From positions 9,176,001-9,240,000 of the forward strand of contig CM082580.2 of assembly GCA_040954595.2 (NCBI GenBank): DNA of 64,000 nucleotides, written 5' to 3'. The stretch comes from Balanoglossus misakiensis. Its lineage: Eukaryota; Hemichordata. Shown one piece after another: positions 34,275 to 48,879 of the stretch. A program made the position numbers and the translations under genes. Each line of letters starts with the position of its first letter. Positions within the stretch are counted from its first letter, which is position 1. The notes beneath the pieces were generated by a model. That model worked only from the letters and a program-made list of their open reading frames with translations, searched no databases and was not told where the DNA came from.

Positions 34275-36494
34275 ATGGCGACTGGTGGCTCAGAGTCTAA
34301 GCTCTTGAAGGAAATTGACGAGAATTTCCTCGAGTGCAGCATTTGTACCGAACGTTACACGAGTGCTAAAGTTCTACGATGTCTCCACACGTTTTGCGAG
34401 CAGTGCCTGAGCGATCTTGTCGATAAAACGGGGAAGCTGGACTGTCCGCTGTGCCGACGCTCGCACAAACTTCCTGCTGGCGGGGTCGCCAAACTCTCGA
34501 CCAATATCTTCGTCAACGCGCTCGCCGAGCTCTTCCGAAATCGCGACGCCCAGTCCGCCAAGTCAAACAACTGTGGAGGTTGTGAGCGAAGGGAATCTTC
34601 CAAACACTGCATCGAGTGTAGGTGCGATCTTTGCGATGTGTGCGCCGAGCCCCATGCGAGACTTCCCGCCACGCGTTCTCACCGCGTCATCGGACTCACC
34701 GAGTACAAGACCAAACAGTCCAAGGATCCGGCGTCGGTTCAACCTCCCGTTCACTGCGAAAACCACCCGGTCCATCCCGTGACGTACTACTGCGATACCT
34801 GTGAGCATGCCATCTGCCTGGAATGCACCATCCTGGATCATCCACGACCCGAGCACGTCTGCCGTTACCTTGACAAGGCCGCGTTGGACTATTCGAAAGA
34901 TCTGCAGGCAATGGTGCTGAAACTGGCCGAAAAGAAGAACGAGGCGAAGCGAAGCAGAGAGGAGGTGGAGAAAGTATCCGAGTCGCTCGACGGTCGCTTC
35001 CAGACGGAAACGCAAAAGCTCCGCACGCACGCTGACAATATTATCAGAGAGGTGACGCAGATAATACGGGGAAATGAAGAGAAATTGTACAGCGAGTTGA
35101 AGACCGAATATGATGGGCGGAAAAGTAACCTATGCGCCCAGCTGAAGGACCTCGCCGGCAAAGAGAGCGACCTGGAAAACGCCGAAGAGTTTGCAGGTAA
35201 ACTTATGCAGTACGGGAGCGCCGCTCAGTTGATGTCGGCCAAGAAGGAGATGTCGACCCAGATACAAGAACTGTTGAAAAGTGAAACGAAGATCGAACCA
35301 ACTGAAGACGATTCCATCGAATTTAAAAGGTTTGATAACTTCCTTGAAAATAAAACGCTAGGCGACGTTCTGACAGGTGCGGTGTACGTGTTAGGCGATG
35401 CACCGAAGTTGGCGAGGGTGGACGACGAAATCTGCATCTCTCTGACCCGCCATGGAAAGAAGAAGCTGCGTGATCGGGGAGACAATGTATCGGCGACGAT
35501 GAGTAATCCTGACAGTACGAAAGAAGACATGCAAGTTACAAGAAACGCCGACGGATCATTTGCACTGAAATGCTGGGTTAAAACGGAAGGCGAACATGCA
35601 TTGTCCGTGTTGGTGGGCAAGAAACTAGTGGGGGGTTCGACTGTCAAAATTAAAGTATTTCCCAAGAAGGAATTGGTGAGAAAGTTTGGGAGCCAGGGAT
35701 CTGGAAGGGATCAGCTCCGCGAGCAACACGGCGTCATTCAGACCAAAAAAGGCCATTTGCTGGTGTGCGACAAGGGAAACAAGAGGTTGCAATCTTTCAC
35801 GGTGAACGGCGACCACAACAAAGCGATTCCGGTGGCCGGCGATTCGGGCGATTCTTACAGCCCGTTCCACATCACTGAGTCGGTGGAAGGTGACATATTA
35901 TTCACGGACCAGTCGAAACAGAAAGTGGTCGTGTGCAGCGAGAGTCTCAAGCCAATAAGGTCCTTCGGGAGCAACGAGCTGCAAGGTCCCCACGGAATCG
36001 CCGCCAGCCCCGTCAACGGCCGAGTGTACGTGGCCGACATCTCTTCCCACTGCGTTCGAATCTACAGCCAGGACGGCAAATACGTCAAGTCATTTGGCAG
36101 CCACGGCAGCGGCAACGGCCAGCTGCACCACCCCTGGGGGCTGTGCATTAACACCAAAGGGAATGTCATAGTTGCGGAGCAGAATAACCATCGTATTCAA
36201 GTGTTCGATCGGGATGGAGAGCATTTGTTTTGTTTCGGTTGTCAAGGAAACGGCGATGGTCAGTTCTCTCAACCATCAGGCGTAACCTGTGATTCAGCTG
36301 ATAACGTCTACGTCTGTGACTATGGCGGCGATCGAGTGCAGAAGTTCGACAGCCAGGGCAACTTCATCTGTCGCATAGACAGTGCCGCAAGCAAGGCAGA
36401 GAGCCCGATCGGCGTCTGCGTGATCGATGGTGACCCTTTGGGCAAAGTCATAGTGGCCGAGTATAAGGGATGCGTAAAAGTGTTTGCCCAGTGA
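34275..36494 (+). CDS. TRIM-NHL E3 ubiquitin ligase-like protein, copy B (intronless)
   Basis: A single exon of 739 aa lies 1.25 kb downstream of copy A in the same orientation. It has the same RING (ECSICTERYTSAKVLRCLHT, all zinc ligands kept), B-boxes, coiled coil, filamin-like domain and NHL propeller. The N-terminal two thirds has diverged clearly from copy A, for example in the coiled coil and filamin domain. Much of the NHL part is nearly identical in DNA as well as protein, except for one diverged patch (36149-36332). Copy B lacks two codons after VVVC relative to copy A (NANESL against SESL). It is predicted to ubiquitinate its own set of targets through a propeller shared with copy A. 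Both copies are intact, so neither looks like a pseudogene. Confidence 0.92.
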   Translation: MATGGSESKLLKEIDENFLECSICTERYTSAKVLRCLHTFCEQCLSDLVDKTGKLDCPLCRRSHKLPAGGVAKLSTNIFVNALAELFRNRDAQSAKSNNCGGCERRESSKHCIECRCDLCDVCAEPHARLPATRSHRVIGLTEYKTKQSKDPASVQPPVHCENHPVHPVTYYCDTCEHAICLECTILDHPRPEHVCRYLDKAALDYSKDLQAMVLKLAEKKNEAKRSREEVEKVSESLDGRFQTETQKLRTHADNIIREVTQIIRGNEEKLYSELKTEYDGRKSNLCAQLKDLAGKESDLENAEEFAGKLMQYGSAAQLMSAKKEMSTQIQELLKSETKIEPTEDDSIEFKRFDNFLENKTLGDVLTGAVYVLGDAPKLARVDDEICISLTRHGKKKLRDRGDNVSATMSNPDSTKEDMQVTRNADGSFALKCWVKTEGEHALSVLVGKKLVGGSTVKIKVFPKKELVRKFGSQGSGRDQLREQHGVIQTKKGHLLVCDKGNKRLQSFTVNGDHNKAIPVAGDSGDSYSPFHITESVEGDILFTDQSKQKVVVCSESLKPIRSFGSNELQGPHGIAASPVNGRVYVADISSHCVRIYSQDGKYVKSFGSHGSGNGQLHHPWGLCINTKGNVIVAEQNNHRIQVFDRDGEHLFCFGCQGNGDGQFSQPSGVTCDSADNVYVCDYGGDRVQKFDSQGNFICRIDSAASKAESPIGVCVIDGDPLGKVIVAEYKGCVKVFAQ

Positions 36495-37370
36495 GGCAAC
36501 GAAAGGTAAATCCGAGTACTAAGACATGTTGAATGCTGACGAGAGCCTACACAACCCGGTATTCCTGTAAGTTGAGGTCTCGCCATTTCTATCAAATTCA
36601 TGACTTTGTAACCTTGCCCTGTGGAAAAGTGTACAGTATACCAACATCGATTTTTGTGCATGTGTACTGTTTGCTGTTTTTCTTTGCAACCACTATTCGT
36701 ATACAATCAAATATTATGTAGATTAAAAAAATCCTGTTTTTTTGTTGTCCGAAATGCTCAAAATAATCCGAATATCATTCTTAGTTTATTAGGCCTATAC
36801 GTAAAATACACGTTCTTTCATGTATACTTTTGATTGCACTGCGCACGAAAACGCGGGTTTGAATGCAAAACCTGATCAAAATGTATCCTCATATACTGTA
36901 TTACATAATACTGTAACTCGATAATACTTCTTGCTGTATTTTGTCACCCTGCAGCTCGATAATCATGATTACACGCGTGCGATTCAAAATTTAGATAAGC
37001 GATGGCAGCTCAGCTCTCGCTTCGCGTTAGTGACAACCTGTTGATGCGACACGTACGCTTTGAAATAAATACGATATTCACTACAAATTAAAATTAGTCT
37101 CTCTCACAATTTCTTCAACTAGACTCCATTCACGTTTATCTTTCGATAACAGTTATTGGCATTCTTTGTATCATGCATGGAGTACATGTATTGAGTTTGT
37201 GGTACATGTCTGAAGTGGACATAATATATTACAAATCATAAACAACGCACAATCAACAACGTGGATTGGTCACATATATTAATATTTATTTACATTCACT
37301 GTCAGCGATCATTTTTTTCTTGACTGAATGTGAATCTAAACAATTGGAATAGAAAATTACTTCGGACAGT
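36495..37370. other. Convergent spacer between TRIM B and MTARC
   Basis: No CDS is supported. A - strand AATAAA (37285-37290), about 80 bases beyond the MTARC stop, is a likely poly(A) signal for that gene. The sequence is AT-rich with no clear repeat. Confidence 0.5.
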
Positions 37371-39946
37371 TTATTCATACGCAGCATATACTGTGTCACC
37401 CCGGGTTACAGTGCCCTCCACGTCAATGGCAAGATGGACACCAAATAGTGGAGCGTCGTGGTAAAGCGGTTTGTCTTCTTGCTCGCACATACGATACCTA
37501 GAATCAAACAAACGTGTGGACAAATGTCAGGATTTTAGGTCGAAAATCACTTGAGTCTTCGATTCTAACTCGATACAGGCTAAGCAACCACCCAAACGGG
37601 CGAGTCTTTTACCATATACAGTATTCAAACCATTTGCACACAAAAGAAAAATGAACACTTTGGTGTTAATGACGAAATTACAAGTCTATCAGTCTTGAAG
37701 GCACTCACGTTTTCAAGGTCATCAACGGGTCGTTTTTCTCAGATACACTGCCAGTGTCAGGATCCACAGTGGTGACTTTACACCTGGAAAAGAATGAAAC
37801 TATTTCACGTGGATCATGTCATTCATCGAACAAATGCCAGAAAACACCCTTCAAGCATCTTGCAAATATTTTTCGTATCGTAATTTTATTTGATAGCAAA
37901 GGTGGTGATGTTGCATTTCACATAGTTACCTTTCGTTGTATTTCACGTGCTTTAGAACAACGTCTCCTATTTTGATGTGCTTCCAGTTGTCCTGTAAAAC
38001 CAACACGGAAGGCGACGTTACAGAAACTCGGTGACAAATTCTGTGCGCGGAGGTAGCAGACATGCGCAATCAGTAAGCCTACTCGTTTTCGAATCAGAGT
38101 TCAGAAACGCCTCTTGTATATTTTTTGGACAGCCCAGAACATTTGGACGAATCCGCGACGTGAGGCAAGCGACAAAGAAATACTAGTAGCCATGGTGTCA
38201 TGCGTCCGAAATAACGGAGCACATGATGCTCCAAGTGCGAAATTGTCATCTCTCGATAAATTTGAAAGATAACCATGACATTTTTTCTAATCAGACTGAT
38301 AAAATGGAGTTCGCAGATCTAGAGAATTCCGCCCCACCTCGTCATACGGTTGACTCTTCGACACGACGAAATTCGGTCGGAAATTTCTCGCTGTGATCGG
38401 CTCCTCCAATTTACTGTTGAGGTCTGCCAGAGACGATTCCCCCATCAGCATGTAGCCGGCGTCCTCCTGGTAAATCATCTAGAAAGGAGGATCGTGGAAA
38501 AGAGACGGGCAACTGGTGTAAAATATAGCTTCATTTTTGTCCAAAATTCGAAATTGGTAACAACATCCACTGATACTGTGACAGATTCAAAAATCGAACG
38601 CATGTCCAATACATATATTTTCAGAACTCGCAAAAGCAAGGCCAGTATACCACACTTGGAAACTTTATGTCCACAACAGCTGCCCGGATCCGCTATTAAG
38701 TCCTGTAGAAAAAAATTAGTCTAAAACGCAACTTCTCATAATAACCTATATTGGTAGGAAGGAAAAAAAGGAAGAAAGGAAGGAACTACGGGTAGGACTA
38801 TAGCGTCTTACATAATCTCCTTTCTTGCCGATCGGTCTCGCTCTTCCCGCCTTGCTAACTTCTCTCGGTATTAAGTCGTCATCACCGAAAATCATTTTCA
38901 TTGGTTTCCCGAAGTATTTTGTCAGCCAAGCCTCAACTTCCTTGCCACAGTATTTTCCCTGGATGTCTTGACGCCACAACCTGTCGAGGTCAAATCGATG
39001 AAGCTTTTATCGACCGTCAAAAGTTGGGGAAAGATGGTGTTATAGTTATAGGCGAATGCTTGTTTCTACAAGTTTTAAAAAAATCAGTCAGTTTTAAAGA
39101 CTCAATTTTAGTCAGTCAGTCAGTCAGTCAGTCAGGCTGTCTGTCTGTAACACGCTACTGTATTTTTATAATGTGACGATAGATGAAACAGTCGACTATG
39201 TCAACTGCATCTCTCTATCTGTACACGTCTCTCATACCTCGTTTCTATGACTTCCCGTTCGCTTTCCGGTATCTCATTCAAATCCAAGGGTACTTTCAAT
39301 GGGGACATACTCGGCGCGTTGAGGATGAGATACCGTTCGTCTTCTGACAAACTCGGCGTGATCAGCACCATCGACGGTTCGTGACTTATCATTTGGAATC
39401 GGTTGTCTTCATTCAGTATCATCCAGTGTCTACGAAAAGAAAATGGGGGAGGTTTGATAAACTTTGCGTAAGTTACGACACTCTCCTTACTTCAGTAGGT
39501 CTCGGGATCTGCTTCAAATTCAACGGATGTTGTACCTCTCAATCTTCGAATGAGCGTGTGATGGCACACTTTATTTTGTCGGAGTAGCCACCCAGCAGTG
39601 ACCCAGTGAACATCTAGCTGCAGTAGATCTCACCTTGTCATGGTAACTGTGGCTAAATTTGCCTTTATACAAGGAACACTTGGCCAAACCGCAAGATATG
39701 TATACGCGCGTGTTTTTACTACCTGTCCCTGAGTTTCCCATACTCCAGACCGCGTCTCGTACACTCGCCGGATTGTACGTCGATGCCACGGCACGACTTC
39801 ACCGGATGGATGAAGATCGTCTCGAGGGTTCCGACAGCTTTGTAAATCCTCTTTTTGCGCGTTGACTTGTAGAGAAGTATCGCTCCCGCTACGACTGCAC
39901 AGCCCGCTAGACCCCCCAACACCAGCTGTTTGCTGCCGATGTCCAT
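37371..39946 (-). CDS. MTARC: Mitochondrial amidoxime-reducing component (molybdenum enzyme)
   Basis: mARC is a molybdenum-cofactor enzyme on the outer mitochondrial membrane. It reduces N-hydroxylated compounds using electrons from cytochrome b5 and its reductase. The model is 39723-39946, 39238-39429, 38812-38980, 38338-38478, 37930-37991, 37709-37783, 37371-37497, giving 329 aa (human mARC1 is 337). The N-terminus has a single membrane anchor (LVLGGLAGCAVVAGAILLY) followed by basic KSTRKKR, the usual signal-anchor arrangement. The MOSC N-terminal beta-barrel starts at TLETIFIHPVKSCRGIDV. The C-terminal MOSC domain has SSLADLNSKLEE, NFRPNFVV and then RCKVTTVDPDTG, whose cysteine aligns with the Mo-ligating Cys273 of human mARC1. 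The last exon (PLFGVHLAI to GDTVYAAYE) completes the domain. A single gene here would precede the vertebrate MTARC1/2 duplication. Confidence 0.92.
39111..39148 (+). repeat. GTCA/CTGT tetranucleotide microsatellite
   Basis: Tandem GTCA units run into CTGT units within an MTARC intron. Confidence 0.9.
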
Positions 39947-41097
39947 TTCCTCTCTCTCTCTGTCCGGCGGTGTCACATGATACACGTAGGTCAAGACCAT
40001 GTCATAGGTTAAAGGTAGGCGGTCACCTGTTCAAATGTAGCCACAATCAATATCATGGAAAGTTGAGCTGTAGCCATTCACAGATGGAAAATACTGCGCC
40101 AAAAATGATCATTCGAAGATTTAGACACAGCATTTAACTATATATGCTTGTAAATCGCGTGATTGTGTACCTTTATTACAAATTAACCAGAAGTCATAGT
40201 CTGGATTTGTGCAATGCTAGTACCAGTGCGCATTGTCGGGTGTATGTGTTCATTTAAAAATCATGACAGCAAAGGCCTGTGTGGTTTCCTATATTTGTTT
40301 TATTCACACTTTCATCAATAAAGTTGTTACAACTAAAAAAGCCTTTTTAACCTTCAAATGTAAAATATGATTTCTTGGAAAAGTCATCTTGTGGCCTCAA
40401 AATCCATAAATGAACAGCAAAAGACAATGGCAAAATTTGGTTTCAAAACGAAGATAAATATAATCCTTTTTATATAGATTGTGAAATAATGAAAATGAGA
40501 AACTATGCAACTATCTAATACAAAATTAGTGTCCTTTGAATAACTACCCCCCCCCTACCTATTGACATTTACCCACTACCAAGTTAAGTATAGGGTTAAG
40601 GGTTGGGGTTAGTATCCAGGGGGTGTTCATCCTAAAACCTTACTAACATGATTTATATGGGTTATATAATACCAAAACAAAACACTAGGCGTTTCATTTG
40701 AACATGCTTGTAAAATGATATTGCTTACTAATTATTCTGTAATCATTCTCCCATTTTCAACATTGAAGAACTTTCCGAACACCCTGATCTGATCCGATAA
40801 ACTCATAAAGACTACACATAAACATGGGTCAGATGCTCAATCTGATTAAAATCAGATGTCGAGTTAGGCACCGTCTTTACTTTTGTTGGTTTGTACAAAG
40901 TCTACATTTCAAGTATTCTAGGGTACATAACCATACCTAAAACTGAATCACTTGATCATTGCTCCAAAAAAGCAACCCAAATTGGGGCAAATCTGTACAT
41001 TTGGCAACAGGGAAGAATACTGTAGGTTGGGTTTCTTGACCGGAGTTGAAGCATCCTCAAAATCACTAAAAAAGTGGACGTTTCAGCCATAGTTATT
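39947..41097. other. Spacer between MTARC promoter and LANCL 3' end
   Basis: No CDS is supported. A - strand AATAAA at 40299-40304 is a possible LANCL poly(A) signal, giving a 3' UTR of about 0.8 kb. The palindromic repeat copy 2 lies at 40536-40640. Confidence 0.45.
40536..40640. repeat. Palindromic repeat with TTAGGG-like core, copy 2
   Basis: The left TTTGAATAACTACCCCCCC and the right end (reverse complement ATGAACACCCCCTGGATAC) are imperfect inverted repeats. They surround a TATAGGGTTAAGGGTTGGGG core resembling that at 10211-10308. The right ends (CCAGGGGG, then CCTA-AACC) match best. Confidence 0.4.
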
Positions 41098-44558
<3,461 letters not shown>

Positions 44559-44821
44559 TACCTCCTGTACGTCGCTAATGGACGCGGATTGTCCTGACCT
44601 ACACCTTGAACTACGTAAGCTGAGTTGGCGCCTGCACGCACATCCTGATGTTGACGTTATATACCTTGATTGTGTCAACTTCAGGTCACCTGACACTTAA
44701 CAGGGTTCATAGGTCACAGCGCGAACAAAACCATATTTGATTGGCTCACACATCTTACCTAGCTGAATTCGAACCAATCACTTACTGTGTTACACTCACT
44801 TCGTCAACTTGATGGAGAACA

Positions 44822-44831
44822 GTCACGTGAA
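44822..44831. promoter_or_regulatory. CLEAR-like E-box (GTCACGTGAA) near TMEM106-A
   Basis: GTCACGTGAA matches the CLEAR consensus GTCACGTGAC, bound by TFEB/MiT factors at lysosomal genes, at nine of ten positions. It lies 146 bases upstream of the TMEM106-A start codon, inside the LANCL/TMEM106-A divergent promoter interval. TMEM106 proteins are lysosomal, which fits. Occupancy is not shown by sequence. Confidence 0.5.
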
Positions 44832-44976
44832 ACAAGTCTGCTGGATGTCCTCGTAAAACTGAAAGTGACGAGTATTAGCAGTTATTGGTGTGCGATTATT
44901 ACAGCCAGAAACAGTAGCCACGCAGTTTAGCCTCCTGTAACATCCGATACCACTCTTTATTGAAGTATTTAGAGCA

Positions 44977-47648
44977 ATGAGTCTGAGAACTCCAACTTCG
45001 TCGAATTATGGAAGCAAGCCGTCATCTCCGTCGTCTGCAAGTAAGGACGACGGCGGTGGTTCTGGCAGTTCTACGGAATTTCGCTATGAGGAACTCCACG
45101 ATGGTTTGACGTGCCCCACATGTCAAGGAACAGGAAGAATACCCCGAGGTAAAAGCAGGTCGGAATTTATATGATCGGTTTGTGATTATCGTATCATGAA
45201 TATCGAGGTTTTTCCCAATTTCTTCGGAAGGCGGTAACGGGTAGCTTACACAGTACAGGTTCACATTCAGAGCAGACGAATAACAAACTTATCGGAATGT
45301 GAACAGGGAAAGTGGGTCATGCAGGATCTTTAATAACATGATGTGCGGGAAAGAGAAAAAAAAATACTTGTGAGGTTGCATGATTTATTAAATATAAGTC
45401 ATTCTTCCCCACATTCACAAAAGGTGGAAGAAAGGTCGGGGACAGGTGAAAAGTTTGATAAACGACCTCCATGATGCTCAAGGCGTTCGGTCACAATCAT
45501 CATCATCATCATCCATGGCCTTGTATGGAGAGATCGCACTGCCTCTGTTGTTAACAGTTTTCTTCTAATACTTTATTAGGGCTGTGATTGTACCACTGTA
45601 TGTACCACTCTATGTTAAAATGTAATATCTTGTGGTCTTTGTACATGTACTATGGGAAGTGTAAGTGACATTAGAACTCGTGATAACGTTCTCAGTACAC
45701 AGAGGTTATCAGATACAACATGCAAATCATTGCTACTGCACTGCTGGTCTTGAGTGGGGTGTTTCTGTGACACACCCCTCCACTGAACTGAACAATTCAT
45801 TTCTCTTCTTACAGGACAAGAAGATTCTTTGGTAGCGCTTATCCCATACAGTGATAAAAGACTAAGGCCTAGGAGAACGTAAGTGCTTGTCATCATTGCA
45901 AAGCTCATTATTTTTTCTTATAACAATATCCATGTCAACTACAAAGGTTACCGCACTTTTTTAGTAGTATTGCAGGCAAAACAAGCTGTCATCCTGGATC
46001 CCATATGAGCATTCACCATGAACCATATAGCTTCCTTTCTTACTTACCCAGTCCTTTCATGTGCATGTTTGAACACACAAGGTCAGTGTATTTATGTTTG
46101 TTTTTTTGCAACAGGGTTTTATACGTGTGTATAGCTGTAATTGTGAGCCTTCTAGCAGCTGGTCTACTAATATTCTTCCTATTTCCGCGAGAGGTAACGC
46201 TCAAAGCAGACAAAGTGGAAACGTTGGCTGTAACGCTGAATAGAACAAACCTGTATCTTCAGTTGTGTGTACAGGTGAGGATTGCTTTTTGAATGCGCTC
46301 ATTTAACAGTTCCAAATTGAAGTAAAGTCCCAGGCATATTTAATGTATGCAGTACTTTGTCATCAAGCTATCAGACATACCGATCTCTGATCTGTTTCTT
46401 TTTATACTGAGATGTATGTTAATCATAAAACCCTTATTATGATCCAGTTGAATTTTAAATTTAACCTGTTATCCCTTTCGATTTGTTATTGAAGGCAAGT
46501 TGTAAGAAAACACTTACAGAATGCTTTCTTGTTACAGAGCAATAAAATGTATATTTATCATTTATGATTGACTATATATCATGTGAAGGAGCTGTTTTCA
46601 TGATTGGATTTTTATAATAAGCATAATAGGTACCGGTGATACCGGTACGCATAACAAGAAGTTGAATAAGTTGAATAAGCTCTAACCCTACTCATTTCCC
46701 TCCAGAATACATTCAACATCTCAAACAAAAACTTTGTGTCAGCGGAACTGGACACTGTGACAGTGGAAGCGGTGTATCGCCATAAAATTCAGGGGTCGTC
46801 CGAGACGGACATCAACACTTCTGTTCATCTACGGGAGTCCGCTCAGGTAAGAAGACATTGTAGCTTTATCAGTAGTAAGCGGTATGGGCGTGTCAACATG
46901 TTCTCTTCCAAGCCAGGTTCAAAGGGTCATGAAAGAGAAAATACCTCAGATTATATGTAACACAGTTTTCCCTGTGGATAAAACTGACCAATTTCTATAT
47001 CCTAATTACAGATTACCACAGTATCAAATATTACCTTCTCTGGTCCAGATGCCGTTTTAGTGACGTAAGTGACATCTTCATCAATATATAGCGCTCTGTC
47101 TCCTTGTTTGTTGTTGTGTGTTTGTGTCTGTTTGTTGTGTGTATAGTGGTGGACTGAGCAAGCGTTTGCGTTTAGATTCTTTCACAAATTTGTAACGTCA
47201 AGTGTTCTCTTCATTTCATCAAGGTGGATATGTGATCCAGATGAGACTAGTATCTCTCACAACCTGTTGATCAAATTCCAGTAAGTATTCATCCGCCCGC
47301 TTTCACAAGTTTTTACGGTCTCTAGTACTTGCGTGCAATATGGGCATGTCAGTTTTTCTACAATGTGTATGGTATTACCGGCAGGATTTCAAAATAAATG
47401 TTATTTTATGCAATCTGTGCATAAATGCAGTGAGAAACAATGGCCCAATGTGGTGTGTCAAGTGAAGTTTATGAAAAAGGAAATAATATGTCCCTTATAA
47501 TGTCAAAATCAGCGTTATCGGTATCATTTGTTGTTTCTTCCACAGAGTGACATTGCAGACAACCTTTCTGTCACACACAGAGGAGTCCACACTCACTGAA
47601 GACTTCTTTGTCCCATGTGTGCTCTCCAAAGACAAATACAGAAGATGA
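44977..47648 (+). CDS. TMEM106: TMEM106 family lysosomal membrane protein, copy A
   Basis: TMEM106 proteins are type II membrane proteins of late endosomes and lysosomes, linked to lysosome size, acidification and transport. The model is 44977-45148, 45815-45878, 46115-46274, 46706-46846, 47012-47064, 47224-47280, 47546-47648, giving 249 aa (human TMEM106B is 274). The cytoplasmic part has LTCPTCQGTGRIPRGQE and LVALIPYSDKRLRPRRT, almost the same as in TMEM106B. One membrane helix (VLYVCIAVIVSLLAAGLLIF, then FLFPRE) follows at about residues 79-105. The lumenal part has N-glycosylation sites (for example NRT and NITF), the FSGPDAV strand and two cysteines (WICD, VPCV) that align with the disulphide pair of the human lumenal domain. 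A paralogue follows in tandem. The name matches the family, and A/B/C cannot be assigned. Confidence 0.94.
45497..45513 (+). repeat. (ATC)n trinucleotide run
   Basis: A short CATCATCATCATCATCA-type run lies in TMEM106-A intron 1. Confidence 0.8.
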
Positions 47649-48879
47649 GGCATCGGAAGAATATATACAATGCCCTGTAGAGTCTTATTCTGCTGTGAGA
47701 ATGCAATGCATCATAAAGCATTTATTTACCAAACAAACAAACAAGAGGTTTGTCGTTAAGTCTTGAACTTTTCCTTATATTTTTCTCAACACAACTTAAG
47801 ATTATTCTCTCTTAAAATTGAGAATTAAGATTGGGGTGTCACCTTGCAAAATTTTGAATGAGAGCAAAATTGTCTCTCTTTGACTTCAAAATGGCCCTAT
47901 CTCTGTCTTAATATAAAGTTAGTGATTTTATGAAAACAAGAAGAGGAATACCATATTTTCTTCTTATCAAACAATTGAATGATTTGGAGAACTATCGTTT
48001 TTTTTTTAATTGTCCTCGAGGCAAATACTACCAGGTAGTCAACATTCTGCAATGCCCAATAGGTATGTTTTTTTGTACAAACATTTTAGTAAATCTTTTT
48101 TGTAGCTTATGGAAAAAGATATTTAGTTTACCCCCATACATTTACCCCTGTGTTCTCCCTAACTTAAGAATTGTGATGCCACATGACTTTCATGTAAATA
48201 ATTGTGTATATGCATACTGAGTTATTTTGTTGAATTATTTATTTCATATTCAGCAGTGCTCTTGATATGATTGACATAAATGGTATTTTTTTTAAATCTC
48301 GCATATTTTGGAATTGTACTTTCTGATGCAGGCGTTGATTGCTATGTTCTGTGTGCTTGTAGATATTTCAAATCAAATTGATGTTGAGCATGGATTTTAT
48401 TGTGTATTGCTAGACTGGGAGATCTGTTATTCTTGAAGTAGTTTATTAGTGGTAGAGAGTGCCTTGAGGAAGGGATCTTCCAGTCTACTTGAGGTTCTTG
48501 CTGGTATTCTGAATAAAAGATTTCACTGGCAAACTTTGTGTGGTGGTGGTGGTATTAATTCATGAAATACATCATTCTCTTGAAGAAAAAAAAATTCAAA
48601 CTCAAAACCACTTTGCTTTTTCTGTACTGTGGTGCATTTTTGTCTTGCGTCTTCGTATCCATAACAATACTGTTATGAGAATTCGCGAAAACAAAGCAGC
48701 CGCTTTTATCGACCGTAGGTGGCGTAAAAAATTGCGAGTGTTGTACGTATCATATGCAGCGCAAACATATGGACGCAGCGTCTCACCTATTTCAAGGGCT
48801 TTGTTTGCGCGTCGTCTTCATCGTCTGACTGCTCTAACAAAGCGCAATCCAGATTTCTTGGCAGAAACTGATTTCCGAA
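47649..48879 (+). other. TMEM106-A 3' UTR and TMEM106-B promoter interval
   Basis: The AT-rich 3' UTR probably ends after AATAAA at 48512-48517. Only about 360 bases then remain before the copy B start codon, so the second gene has a short promoter. An open frame across 48540-48914 begins in a GTGGTGGTG run and lacks any familiar motif, so I regard it as chance. Confidence 0.5.
48512..48517 (+). terminator. Candidate TMEM106-A poly(A) signal
   Basis: AATAAA, followed within about 20 bases by a TGTGTGGTGGTGG downstream element, gives a 3' UTR of about 0.9 kb. Confidence 0.5.
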
